10,944 nt of DNA from Euperipatoides rowelli (GCA_003024985.2 PXIH01S0040803.1), one strand, 5' to 3'; shown: positions 1 through 9,142, counted from the stretch's first letter. Notes: generated by a model from the letters alone, not told the origin. Numbers and translations: made by a program.

Positions 1-1565
1 ATTTTTTTTTAGTAAAAATTTTTGAAAATCAATAATTAAAAAAAATTAAAAAAATCCGTTACATTTGACCTTTAACCTTACTACACATTCGGTTTCGTTT
101 GCATTTGTATTAATATTAACGGTAAGCGAAAGGCGGTCCAATAGTTTCATGTTTCCATTTTCATTCTACGTTTTTTTGTTTGCAGCTTTGCTTATAACTT
201 GCTGACAAAATTATATATCATATTAATTAGGCCTATCAAATATTTCTAATAACATTCAATTTAGAAATATTCAAAGATAACTTATCAAATATACAAAATG
301 GAGGGTTAAAAATGAAATGGGGTAAATTTGAAACATACAGTATTTTTTTTAGTAAACTTTCAATACACTATTACTCTTGCATCATTCCCAATTTAGTCTA
401 ATTGGTAAAATTTTTGAACGTGAGCTTAATTTAAATTAAGCACAAGATAGGCCTAACTTGGGAATTTCTTTTTTAGCCCCCAAAAATTGCTTAAGTAGCC
501 TAGTTAAAAGAAAAAGTTTATGACAAAATGAAAATTTTATTATATAAGAAATTTAACCTTTCATTTTCAAGATATTGTAGGAGGAAAATAACAATTCCAC
601 ATACGGTACGGTAAGTATAAACATTAGATAAATAAGATGTACATTAACTGAACACCAAAATTGACAAATTACCAATTTAAGTTACAGTATGTTAGATAAA
701 GAAAAAAAAAAAAAAACGTTGAAAGCTTGTGAATTTCCATACTTCTGTAATTGTCAATCAGCTGATACATCCATTAACTTTGCAATAAAATTCCGCCGAG
801 ATAAAAATATTTTATTAGGGCAAGCATGGAGTTGGTGTGTTTAACACTTTACGTTAAAATCTCATGTAAATGTAGATATTCTCAATGTGTAAGAGATTTG
901 AAAACTTCATGTGTGTATGCATTCGATCATGCACATTTATTTTGAAAGCGCATAACGTAAATTCACCAATGATTAAACCTAATTCATCAATACCAAATTT
1001 ACTTTCAGAGTTCAGATTTTCAAATAGACTTTTTTAAAAAATAATAAGAAAAATTGCTCTTAAGTTGCTTTAATGGCATTTCTAGAAATTTTGATGAGCA
1101 TGGCATAGTAGGTGACATTTGTGTTAAGCAAACCATTATTAACTTCAAGATCTTGAAAGCCCAATTGATAGGAGACTAAAGTTTGCATTTTTTAATAATA
1201 ATACCATAATGATAATAAAAACAACTTTGTTACATGAGTCATAACTATTAAAATTATTTTAAAGTCAAAGTTTTGTAAAAATATCCCTCTCTTAGAAGTT
1301 AAATAAAATTTTTCACTATTTTAGCAAAATAAATTCTATCTCCCCACTCCCTCTTAACGTGTTGTTTCTATATTAAAAAAAAAAGAGGGGGTTTAAAGAT
1401 ATATTAAGCATGAAGAATATAAAATTAATTTCAACAAACCGCCAATAAAAAAATTTATAAATAGTTCTGAGGGGCTCATAACAAGTGTTAACATCCAAAT
1501 TTACTACAAAAACTGGAAATTCAAACTCCAATAACCAAATTATAATTGTCTTTTATGTCCTAGAG
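1..1565. other. AT-rich non-coding stretch
   Basis: No reading frame, RNA gene or regulatory element can be supported. It holds an A15 tract (702-716), the palindromes at 424-441 and 1144-1157 (TTCAAGATCTTGAA), and a small cluster of about seven CpGs at 56-170 in otherwise CpG-poor sequence. Confidence 0.6.
424..441. repeat. Perfect 18-bp palindrome
   Basis: GCTTAATTTAAATTAAGC is its own reverse complement. It lies in gene-free AT-rich sequence; no function assigned. Confidence 0.5.
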
Positions 1566-2186
1566 CAGCGTTCCCCAAAGTGTCGTCTGTAGACCGGTCC
1601 GTGGAAAATCCTGGCATGCAACTTAATCATGCACAAATAAACTTTAACATAAAATTTTACTATTTGTTATTTTATTAACAAAATATGTTTTCATAAAACG
1701 TTAATGTTAACATTTTTAGTTAACAATTTAAATATGCGATTATTATTATTTCATTATTCTAGAGTAGACCAGATTTTTTTTTATCATAATATTGTTAAAT
1801 AACAAATGTTGCAGTTCAACGGGCCACCTACAGAATTACCCTGTGACTCATTCAAAATATAATCATTTGTTTTTTTAGTTGGTGCATCTAAGATCTAACT
1901 CGTAAATAAAACTACTGTAATACTTTGAATATTAAACAGATAAAATGTTGAATGAAATGTTTATCTTTTATTTAGAATTATTGATATTAATCAATACNAA
2001 ATCATACGATTGCTTGATTACTAAATATATTTGGCACATTTTGTAAATAATAAACGTTAGGGTTCTTAGAATAAAAATGAATAAAAAAAAATGTATCAAA
2101 ACTTTTGGATTCATAGATAGACGAGCCATGGAAAATGAAAAATTTGCAAACATTGGTCCTCACTTGAAAAATTTTGGGAAACGCTG
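1566..2186. mobile_element. Non-autonomous hAT-type element, 621 bp, decayed
   Basis: The left end reads CAGCGTTCCCCAAAG. The right end, read inward on the other strand, is CAGCGTTTCCCAAAA, so the first 14 bases match at 13. This is the usual CAG...TTYCCCAAA form of hAT terminal repeats. The bases outside are TCCTAGAG (1558-1565) and CCTTAGTC (2187-2194). They match at only four of eight positions but both carry TA at positions 4-5, as in Buster-type hAT target sites. Both sub-termini carry YRTGGAAAAT-like words. No transposase ORF remains. One undetermined base lies at 1998. Confidence 0.65.
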
Positions 2187-4064
2187 CCTTAGTCACTAGG
2201 CTAGATCCAGTTTGATTAATTTTACAGACATGAATACTATCCGATTGTAAGCAAATTCATTGTTTTAGAAAATATAGCTTCATCTCATATTTCAAAACAA
2301 ACATCAAACATACTGTATATAATTTATTGAACAAATCAAAATGGCTGAAAAAATATAAAATTATGCTTGCAAGTGATTTTTAATTGACTGTTAAGATGCT
2401 AACAATCACTGCATTAGACATCAGAGGAATGGGCAGCAGTGGAAAATATACATGAATCCACAACCATACAGTACGGTACCGATATTTTACTGATATGGCC
2501 AGATATGGAATGGTGACAGAAAAATTTAAAATACATTAGAAAGGACTACAACAATATATTATAAAAAAAAGACTAACACTGCTCTTCATCTTTATAAATA
2601 CTGTACATATGGCTAAATGATGCCCTTTATAAACACACACGATAAATGATCCGTAGAATTTAACCGTTATCAAAAAAGGGTCCAACACGATATTACTCTT
2701 ATTTTTCCCCGTCATTTTGATGGCTTTTAAACTAGTGACCTATAAAATAACACCCATGGACAATACTGATTCAAGTTAATTCTAATATTGATTTATAGAA
2801 GTTGAATAAAAAATCTTAAGATTCGCTCGTAACATACAATTTCTTACATTGTTTCAAAGGCAAGATTAAATATATTTTTGGTGCCGTTCTAAGAAATTGT
2901 ATTGGTAGGTCTACATGCACAGTAAGGGTTCAGAATAAAGGTTAGGAACTTAGGAATCTAAACCAAATTACTTTAACTTTTATTGTCTAATTTCTCATTT
3001 AGTGTTAAACAATAGTAGCAGGAGTTAGGGTTCAGGTTAGAAATCTAAATTGGCATTATTATTGTTTTAATAAGAAACGTTAAAACTGGTGTATGACGTC
3101 TTTAATTGGTTGGATTCTAGAGATCCTGTTAAGAAGGTTCTCAGAATCATATTCATATTTTTATAACATATTTACTGTAACTGCGGCCAAATTAGCACCT
3201 TGTTTTTGTCATTAAGATCTATGTAAACAAAATGTAAACATGATTACCCTACCGTACCGAATTCTGACCATTGTGGATAGTGGCTCTTTGTCCAATTGAT
3301 GACATCATTAAACTATTTTTTTTAAATTTGCCCACTGCAATAATAATTATAATTAATTCAATTTAAATTTATTATGCTACTAGTCTTTCTTGTACTTCAC
3401 TTAATCAGGAAGGTTATAAATTACACAAATAGCACCATACTTACTATTTTACTTAAATAATCTACTGCATACATTTGAATAATCAAAATATTGAAAGCAC
3501 AATAGGCCTACTATGGTTGTTAATATTTTACTGTTAAGTACTATTCTTCTCACTCTTCCTCTTTTCAACATGCAATTACACAAACTATACATAAAGTACA
3601 CAAAGCAGGACTTGTAGTGTCTTCTAGTGCAATTTATTTTAAAGGAGCCGACATATGAGAAACCAAAACTAGCTATTTTCAATTAAAACAATATAGCCAA
3701 ATTAGATTTTTTTTAATAGCCATTATTATAGTTTTATTTCATTTGGTTACAGAGGCTGATGCTAGGACAAGCCTTAGATCTTATGTGTTTGGCTGGATTA
3801 AGATAAAACCTGTTTTTTTTTAGCTTACAGTAATTTCAGGGTCGAAATAAATGGTTATATGACTTATTGCCTGTCCTAAAATCCTGAACTTATGCAAAAT
3901 CTAAAAAAAAAAGGGCAATAGTTTAACCTTTTTAGATTAAAAAATTAAATTATATGGTACTGTAAGTGAATCAACTGTGTCCTAGATCAGCGAAACATTA
4001 AGATGAAAATTGGCAGCCCTCCAAAATAATTTGTATAATCCATGGACTTTCTCCAACTATTATT

Positions 4065-4083
4065 CCCCCCCCCCCTTTTTTTT
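4065..4083. repeat. C11-T8 homopolymer tract
   Basis: Eleven C followed by eight T. It is slippage-prone and likely polymorphic in length. Confidence 0.8.
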
Positions 4084-4315
4084 GTTAAAAAGAGGCACAT
4101 TTTTTTTATGACAAATAACATATTATAAGCTATCATTTTACGACTTTTTCTAACTACCTAAACTTTAATTTCTTTATTCGATGACTCGTAGCATGCAATC
4201 TAAATCCTAATCATACCTGTTGTTTTCACGATAGTGATACCTAATGGCAGTAGTGATGCATAAGTGAAATAAATAATTCTGTCATAACAGCCCTTCCCCT
4301 ATTTTACACATAGTT

Positions 4316-4327
4316 CCCCCCCCCCCC
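4316..4327. repeat. C12 homopolymer tract
   Basis: A second poly-C run about 240 bp from the first. The stretch between is pyrimidine-rich on the plus strand, with several short CCCTTCCC-like words. Confidence 0.8.
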
Positions 4328-5115
4328 AATAATTTTGAAATATTAAATTAAAACCCTACGACACTTTAAAAAAAAATTACAAGGCCGTCTGCTTGACAAA
4401 AGTTACACACCCTTCCCTAAATCATTTTGTTACATACAGTATTTACTGGTCGAACATTTTTAAAAATCATATTAAAGCAATAAAGAACGAGCTAAGTCAA
4501 CCGTGTCAATTATTTAAAAAAATATTTTGATATTTAGAAAAAAAAAAGATATTCTCGACAAAAATAAAGAAAGTGGAATCGGACTCACCATTAATAAAAT
4601 GAACTTTTGAATTTTAAAAATTAATTCATTCAATAGACTATATACAATATTTTGAATAATAAATTCAATATAAAACTATTTGCTTTCAATATATCAATAA
4701 CATCATTGTGCAATTTCCCACTTTTACAAAATATTAATATTTTAAGATTTACCGTACTGCGTATAATAAACAGTTGAATTTAATGGCAGCCAGACTAACA
4801 GATAGGAGGATGTGGGGATATTAGTTTGTTTGAACCTGTTAATTTTTCTTTTCTCATTCTGCACTTTTTTTTCTTTTTCAGATGATAGTTACTTTTACCA
4901 TCTAGCCTACTGTTTGTGAACACTCATTAACCATTGAGCTCAATGAATATTTTTACATTGAAATAGGAAACATCGCTAAATTCAAGTGAAAATACTTTGG
5001 ATAAGGTTTTGGATTATTTGGCACGATATATTCAGATTAGCATTTGGTAAGGCAATGGGCATGTGATTTTATAAAGAACTATCCTTTCCCTTATGGCTTA
5101 TTTATCTATCTAGAT

Positions 5116-5273
5116 CAGGGTTCTTCAACGTGGTCCATAGCGCACACCAGTGGGCGTTTTAAGATTTTTGGTGGGCGGTAATGAATTTACTAAAAAAAAA
5201 AAAAAAAAAAAACCTCATCAAATCAGACAAGAAGTCAAGGTGGGCGGTAAACGAAAAAAGGTTGACAAACCCT
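5116..5273. mobile_element. hAT-type MITE, 158 bp, with intact target duplication
   Basis: The left end CAGGGTTCTTCAACGT and the inverted right end TAGGGTTTGTCAACCT agree at 12 of 16 positions. The element is flanked on both sides by ATCTAGAT (5108-5115 and 5274-5281), an exact 8-bp duplication matching the hAT target consensus; identity extends to 10 bp (CTATCTAGAT). Inside, a 12-bp direct repeat GGTGGGCGGTAA (5170-5181 and 5239-5250) flanks a 21-A tract (5192-5212). There is no coding capacity; a 114-codon frame running through it is fortuitous. Confidence 0.8.
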
Positions 5274-5934
5274 ATCTAGATGAAGTAGAAGTAAAGAACA
5301 TACTACGATTAGAGAATAATGTGCACCACATATACAATATATGTTCCTACTTGCTAATTTTAAGATATCTAGTATTGCCTCACTTTCATTACAAAACAAT
5401 TTTGTGGTGGGCCTGTGGGCTGAGGCCACTAAAATTTTCCACAAACACTGCAAACCAGCTTGATAGTAGTCTTGTGGACCCCATACAAAAGTAAACAAAT
5501 TCTACTACAATAAAAATGGTCAATTCATTTCCAATAATTTTAATACAATTTTTGTAGAAGAGATGAACAAATTAGACGTATTGGAAGCTGTAACACCTCA
5601 AATGTCATTTAAAAATAAACCAAACATATAGATCTGTATAACCCATTAGCCTTCCAATTTGTTCTGTCTTTAGATACCAAGTCTTTAGATTTCAGTAAAA
5701 TTGAATAGTGGTACTAGTTCAAGTCATTTGCATTTTCTTGGACTACCAAACAAGATTACAGACTACCATTAATTGTAGATTAGTGGTCCACTAGACCTTC
5801 AGTTAATTAACTGAAATTCAAGCAATGGAAAATACCATATAAAAATGGATTAGTTTAAAATTTTGGAAACAGGAAATCTTTGACACCCCGTCCCCCCAAA
5901 TGCTAAATTCTCTACATCCAGACTAGCTTATGTG
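5274..5934. other. Non-coding stretch between the MITE and the 3' UTR
   Basis: No supported gene. Overlapping frames at 5150-5494 (plus) and 5498-5235 (minus) partly lie inside the MITE and resemble no family. The inverted reading of 5450-5400 begins CAGTGTTTGTGGAAAATTTT and faintly recalls a hAT end, but no partner was found. Confidence 0.55.
5798..5815. repeat. Perfect 18-bp palindrome next to a TAGTGGTCCACTA inverted word
   Basis: TTCAGTTAATTAACTGAA is its own reverse complement. Just upstream are the odd palindrome TAGTGGTCCACTA (5781-5793) and two copies of GACTACCA 20 bp apart (5741 and 5761). The cluster may be the remnant of a small palindromic element; no clear ends or duplications were found. 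Confidence 0.4.
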
Positions 5935-5940
5935 TTTAAT
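5882..5940 (-). terminator. Candidate poly(A) site (ATTAAA plus G-rich downstream element)
   Basis: On the minus strand ATTAAA lies at 5940-5935. About 35-55 nt further on is a G-rich stretch with GGGGGG and GGGGTGTC, as expected of a downstream cleavage element. It lies about 0.93 kb after the stop codon. No transcript evidence is available. Confidence 0.35.
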
Positions 5941-6814
5941 CACATTATCTAAGTATGTGAACAAAATTCCCCACTGTTCCTAGGATCAAGGGGAAATTTC
6001 CTCTAAAGAGCTGCTTCAAAAAAGTCAGCCCTGGAAATGTATTTATAAATAATATAAAAATATTCAATGATCCGGTTACAGTAACTACTGCCACCTATAT
6101 TAATTATATTCAAACAAGTTATGCAGTGAAAAGAAACTTAACAGGTGGATTTTCATGCTAAAACTGGTAATCAGAAATCGTAATATATAAACATATTAGT
6201 TATTTTAGTTTGTGGGCAGGTAGGCCTATATGTTACTTTTCCATTGGTGAAAAATGCATTTAAAAGCAGATCCAATGAAGTTGCAAGTATAATTTGAAAT
6301 TAGATACAGTATATTATAAAATGAATATATTTTAACTTCTGTAACAAATATTTAAGGCATTTTGTGTTGAACCAATCATTAAATAGAGGTTTCGTTAATA
6401 ATTTTAAGTGATCATCTTATATTGGATAATTACTAAAGTGCTAAATAAACAAACAGAAATGTTGGAATTGGGATAAATATTTAAAACAATGAAATAAATT
6501 AAAAAAAACATATAGCGAATAATGAAAGACTGACAGTGCAAAACCAGGAGCGGTGGCATTTACTGATCGAATTTTAAAAAATATGAAATCATTTTATGCG
6601 GAACTTAAAGGCAGTAAATCGATTTCAATTAATCAAAAAAAATTCTCTGCAGCATATCAAAATACTTAAAGTTGTTTTAAAAACAAGAATAAATATTTTT
6701 TTCCTTCATAAAATGAAATCAAATTTAGTTTGTGATACTATTAAAAACATAAACCTAAAACTAAATGTAACATGCAGTATATCGTTACAATCAAATATAC
6801 CGTAAATGATTATA

Positions 6815-6833
6815 TATATACATATAAATAAAT
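6815..6833 (-). promoter_or_regulatory. AU-rich element and Pumilio-like site in the early 3' UTR
   Basis: About 30-50 nt after the stop codon the minus strand reads ATTTATTTA (6833-6825), two overlapping AUUUA pentamers. TGTATATA (6822-6815) follows, an exact match to the Pumilio consensus UGUANAUA. Both are mRNA-stability or translation signals in animals. Short AT-rich words arise easily by chance in this composition. Confidence 0.35.
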
Positions 6834-6841
6834 ATAAAAGG

Positions 6842-6862
6842 CTACTGATGAAACAACAGTAG
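6842..6862 (-). other. Small hairpin right after the stop codon
   Basis: CTACTG (6842-6847) and CAGTAG (6857-6862) are perfect complements around a 9-nt loop, starting one base after the TGA. The 6-bp stem is weak and no function is assigned. Confidence 0.3.
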
Positions 6863-6863
6863 G

Positions 6864-9107
6864 TCAAGATTCCGTTTCTTCTTTGACTACCACTTCAAGA
6901 GGTTCTGCTTTATCTTTTTTTACAGGTATTTTGGGGTACATGCCTGATCGTGTGAATAATGTTGCCATCATATCTACCTTATTACGAGGACTTCCTGAAG
7001 CTGGTCGGCCAAAATTTCTTGGAATGTTTGATGTTGATGAGGAAGATCGTAAACCGGGCACTGCGTTATGAGACTTTGAAGGGCTTGGTGGTTCCGACCG
7101 TCTACCACATTTTGAAGAATTTGGAGACCAACTTTCTCTATTTTTGCGCGGGCTGCATGGTAGACTACATGGGGGTGTATTGGGTTTAGAATTTGATCGC
7201 AATTTTACAGGTAAAGAACGCTGAGGGGAACGTGCAACAGGTGTAGTTGACCCAGGAATGACGGCAGATGGTTTGACTTTCTCACTCTGTAAATCAATGA
7301 TAAGTTTATCAATGTCTGTTTTACCTCGTTTAGCATGATGTATTTTATTAATGTGACATCGGCATTCTGACCGATTATAAGACATATAACTACAAAATTT
7401 ACATTTGAATCGCTTCCAACCAAAATGACGCACAGCATGCCGACGCAAGTTTGATCTATTGAGAAATTGACAACCGCAGGATAAGCATTCCAATTTTTTA
7501 ACATTAATGATAGTATCTATATTATGGTCCTTTACTGGGGAAGTTGTTATTTTATCCTTAGCTACCAATCTCAATGACAAAGCAGAACTATCGACAAAAT
7601 CTTGTGTCCTTTTCTTAACAGTAATTATACGTTTAGGACGGCCATGATGTAATGTTTCACTCGGTGATTTTACACGACTCATTTTGGGACTAATCTTTTT
7701 CATATCTTTGCAACAATCAATCTTTTCTTTTTTTATGTTTTCCGAGTCATACTTTAAAACTTTCTTTGAAGTACCTGGTGACTTTTGATGAACAGGACTT
7801 TCAATCTTTGGTATTTTGTTTTTTTCTTTGGTATCTTGCTTAACATGTTCACACACATCCCGGTGCTTTTTAAGACTTTCCGATTTTCCAAAAACCTTAC
7901 AACAAGATTTGCATTTATGCAGCTGAAAATGTCCAACTTTCATTGATTTATCACTGGAACTGCAAACTTTTGGGGAACTGGAAATCTTTTTTGGAGATTC
8001 CTCAACTTTTTTTGATTTGTTCCCTGTAACTTCTTTAAATGCATGCGATTTTAATTCAGGTTGACACTGAACTGAAGAATGTAGCCGAATCATCTTCTTC
8101 ACTTTGTTGATTTGCTCTTTCGTTTTATTATGTGCCCTCATCATATGACGAGTAACTCCCCAAACTTGCGTGAATTTTTGCAAACAATATATACACGAAT
8201 AAAGAACACGTTTATCAGCATGAATTGTACCCATGTGAAACTGCAATGTTTTCACTGAAGAATATGTTGTATTACACCGTAAACACTTCAGTTTTGAAAC
8301 ATCACAATCATTCCTTCCAGCTAGTTTGGATGTTAATGAAGAAGGTTCATTCCCTGAGTTGTGAGAAAGAGATTTTGAACCTGACAAACTTAATGCATGA
8401 GCAGATTCATCAGAATCCAATTTAATATTCTTAGTGTCATCCTCATCAAAGTCATTCAGACTACCATTTGAAATACCTGAAGACAATAAACTGATGCTTT
8501 TGGAATCATTTAATAAAGGATTTGGGATTTCTTCGAACGAATTAGATTCTTGATGGCTAGTATCACCCCAAACAACTTTTTGAAACATAACATTTGATCG
8601 AGAATCTACTGGTTGCAAATGAACAGTACAATTGTTTTGAACTTGACGACGATGGTCAAGATTCTTTAAAATACTATCATAAAAATTTGTGGCACCAATC
8701 TCTGGTGAGCTATGGCTAGAAGATAATGGTTTAGTGGTTTCAGACAAGTCTAATGGGGAAGTGCAAGGGGTTTCACTTTTTATATGTTGTGAAGGTGTGC
8801 TAAAAACCGTATGACTTTCATTGGTAGTACTGCGAAACAAATGAGCAAAAGTTTCATTATGCCGTTCACGACAATATATTCGTTTATGTGCAATGAAATT
8901 AGGCAGTGCACGAAAAAGATTGCTGCATGTTTTGCATTCATAAATAACATTGCACTCATTTATGAGTAAATGACGCACTTCAGGTGTAGCAGATTCTAAA
9001 CATTGAACCACTTGCCGGGTACCAGTAACTCCAACGACGATAGGTCTAATAAGAATAGAGGAATCTTCTCGATCTGAAGACTTTACCTCCATCTTCATTC
9101 TTTGCAT
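6864..9107 (-). CDS. ZNF800: ZNF800-like zinc-finger protein, terminal coding exon (747 codons to the stop)
   Basis: Probable nuclear DNA-binding regulator of the ZNF800 family; in vertebrates ZNF800 has been described as a transcriptional repressor. Six fingers are visible. ZF1 is C2HC (C58, C61, H74, C79). ZF2 (C275, C278, H291, H296) and ZF3 (C305, C308, H321, H326) form a pair. ZF4 is C2HC (C399, C402, H415, C419). ZF5 (C541, C544, H557, H561) and ZF6 (C569, C572, H585, H590) form a pair with a 7-residue linker. Regions 80-270 and 610-720 look disordered and Ser-rich. Other motifs: PLDLS (118-122), a basic GRPKR...VKKR stretch (489-500, likely NLS) and an acidic VKEE tail. The ATG at 9107 follows a splice acceptor with no in-frame stop between, so translation may begin in an upstream exon. 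M1 has a poor Kozak context (T at -3); M6 is better (A at -3, G at +4). Family assignment is by recognition from memory; the ORF itself is unambiguous. Confidence 0.9.
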   Translation of the reverse strand: MQRMKMEVKSSDREDSSILIRPIVVGVTGTRQVVQCLESATPEVRHLLINECNVIYECKTCSNLFRALPNFIAHKRIYCRERHNETFAHLFRSTTNESHTVFSTPSQHIKSETPCTSPLDLSETTKPLSSSHSSPEIGATNFYDSILKNLDHRRQVQNNCTVHLQPVDSRSNVMFQKVVWGDTSHQESNSFEEIPNPLLNDSKSISLLSSGISNGSLNDFDEDDTKNIKLDSDESAHALSLSGSKSLSHNSGNEPSSLTSKLAGRNDCDVSKLKCLRCNTTYSSVKTLQFHMGTIHADKRVLYSCIYCLQKFTQVWGVTRHMMRAHNKTKEQINKVKKMIRLHSSVQCQPELKSHAFKEVTGNKSKKVEESPKKISSSPKVCSSSDKSMKVGHFQLHKCKSCCKVFGKSESLKKHRDVCEHVKQDTKEKNKIPKIESPVHQKSPGTSKKVLKYDSENIKKEKIDCCKDMKKISPKMSRVKSPSETLHHGRPKRIITVKKRTQDFVDSSALSLRLVAKDKITTSPVKDHNIDTIINVKKLECLSCGCQFLNRSNLRRHAVRHFGWKRFKCKFCSYMSYNRSECRCHINKIHHAKRGKTDIDKLIIDLQSEKVKPSAVIPGSTTPVARSPQRSLPVKLRSNSKPNTPPCSLPCSPRKNRESWSPNSSKCGRRSEPPSPSKSHNAVPGLRSSSSTSNIPRNFGRPASGSPRNKVDMMATLFTRSGMYPKIPVKKDKAEPLEVVVKEETES
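6978..7259 (-). other. Ser-Pro-rich C-terminal tail (residues 617-710)
   Basis: Disordered-looking tail with seven S/T-P dipeptides (T622, S627, T644, S652, S661, S675, S706). S627, S652 and S675 fit the CDK-type S-P-x-K/R pattern. It ends near an SSSSTS run and is probably a phosphoregulated region. No fold is recognised. Confidence 0.5.
7338..7487 (-). other. ZF5-ZF6 tandem C2H2 pair (residues 541-590)
   Basis: ZF5 is C-x2-C-x12-H-x3-H and ZF6 is C-x2-C-x12-H-x4-H. The 7-residue linker FGWKRFK has the length of the canonical TGEKPYK linker, so the pair could sit in one DNA major groove. A basic stretch and an amphipathic-looking segment (IDKLIIDLQSEK) follow, as I recall for the C-terminal pair of vertebrate homologues. 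Confidence 0.85.
7608..7646 (-). other. Basic NLS and AT-hook-like patch (residues 488-500)
   Basis: HGRPKRIITVKKR holds a GRP core flanked by basic residues, as in a minimal AT-hook, followed by VKKR. It fits a bipartite nuclear localisation signal. The AT-hook reading is weak because the usual Arg/Pro just before GRP is His here. Confidence 0.45.
7851..7913 (-). other. ZF4, C2HC finger (residues 399-419)
   Basis: Ligands are C399, C402, H415 and C419 (C-x2-C-x12-H-x3-C); H421 is an alternative last ligand. It stands alone between two Lys/Ser-rich stretches. Confidence 0.75.
8130..8285 (-). other. ZF2-ZF3 tandem C2H2 pair (residues 275-326)
   Basis: Two complete C-x2-C-x12-H-x4-H fingers, separated by an 8-residue linker (ADKRVLYS) that is not the TGEKP type. 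A basic, Lys-rich tail follows (KTKEQINKVKKM). Both fingers have all ligands. DNA or RNA specificity cannot be read from the sequence. Confidence 0.85.
8742..8756 (-). other. PLDLS motif, CtBP corepressor docking site (residues 118-122)
   Basis: P118-L-D-L-S122 is an exact PxDLS match, the short linear motif bound by the CtBP corepressor in many zinc-finger repressors. It lies in the disordered segment between ZF1 and ZF2, where such motifs are accessible. A consensus SUMO site (IKSE, K110) lies eight residues before it. The motif is seen directly; its function is inferred. Confidence 0.6.
8871..8936 (-). other. ZF1, family-diagnostic C2HC finger (residues 58-79)
   Basis: C-x2-C-x12-H-x4-C, with the core LFRALPNFIAHKRIYC. 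This is the stretch that best identifies the ZNF800 family, whose first finger likewise ends in Cys rather than His. It follows a short conserved segment (VVQCLESATPEVRHLLIN, residues 33-50). The terminal Cys in place of the second His appears native to the family rather than a mutation. Confidence 0.85.
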
Positions 9108-9126
9108 AGATAATCTAGTACTGTGC

Positions 9127-9142
9127 CTAAAAAAAAAAAAAA
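9127..9142 (-). other. 3' splice acceptor of the terminal exon
   Basis: Reading the minus strand, a run of 14 T is followed directly by AG (9128-9127), so the exon would begin at G9126. Branch-point-like CTCAY words lie about 34 and 41 nt upstream of the AG (at 9164-9160 and 9171-9167). Between the acceptor and the first ATG the frame is open (CAC AGT ACT AGA TTA TCT), with one leftover nucleotide. If the upstream exon is coding, the intron would interrupt a codon after its second base. Confidence 0.65.

Larger units (their letters stand above)
2187..5115. other. AT-rich non-coding stretch
   Basis: No supported gene on either strand. Short minus-strand frames such as 3682-3449 show no family resemblance. 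It contains the two poly-C tracts, the palindrome CATTGAGCTCAATG (4932-4945) and many TACNGTA words. A degenerate pair of GGGTTCAG...AATCTAAA segments lies near 2925-2965 and 3025-3050. Confidence 0.6.
5920..6863 (-). other. Probable 3' UTR of the ZNF800-like gene
   Basis: AT-rich, no credible coding. No AATAAA occurs on the minus strand between the stop and about 4179, so the end is placed at the first good ATTAAA with a G-rich downstream element. The 3' limit is an inference. TATAAA (6047-6042) and AGTAAA (6564-6559) are weaker alternatives and would give a shorter UTR. Confidence 0.4.

Noticed and set aside
606-617. Good 5' splice donor word (CGGTAAGTAT) on the plus strand
   Set aside because: No open frame or exon-like sequence precedes it; GGTAAGT also arises from the local ACGGTA repeats.
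3023-3034. Telomere-like TTAGGGTT
   Set aside because: A single unit with no tandem array.
5116-5132. GGTTCTTCAAC as a tRNA B box
   Set aside because: No A box or cloverleaf; it is the hAT terminal repeat.
5192-5212. A21 tract as the tail of a retroposed SINE or processed transcript
   Set aside because: It lies inside an element bounded by hAT ends and an 8-bp duplication, so the whole unit moved as a DNA transposon.
5150-5494. 114-codon plus-strand frame and the 87-codon minus-strand frame overlapping it
   Set aside because: They start inside or next to the hAT MITE, contain poly-Lys from the A21 tract (plus frame), and show no family resemblance.
6596-6805. 69-codon plus-strand frame opposite the 3' UTR
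   Set aside because: Lys/Asn/Ile-rich composition expected of AT-rich non-coding DNA; no motif.
6815-6866. Stop-codon readthrough of the zinc-finger gene
   Set aside because: The TGA is followed by CCT, not the CTA readthrough context, and the next in-frame stop comes after about 17 low-complexity codons.
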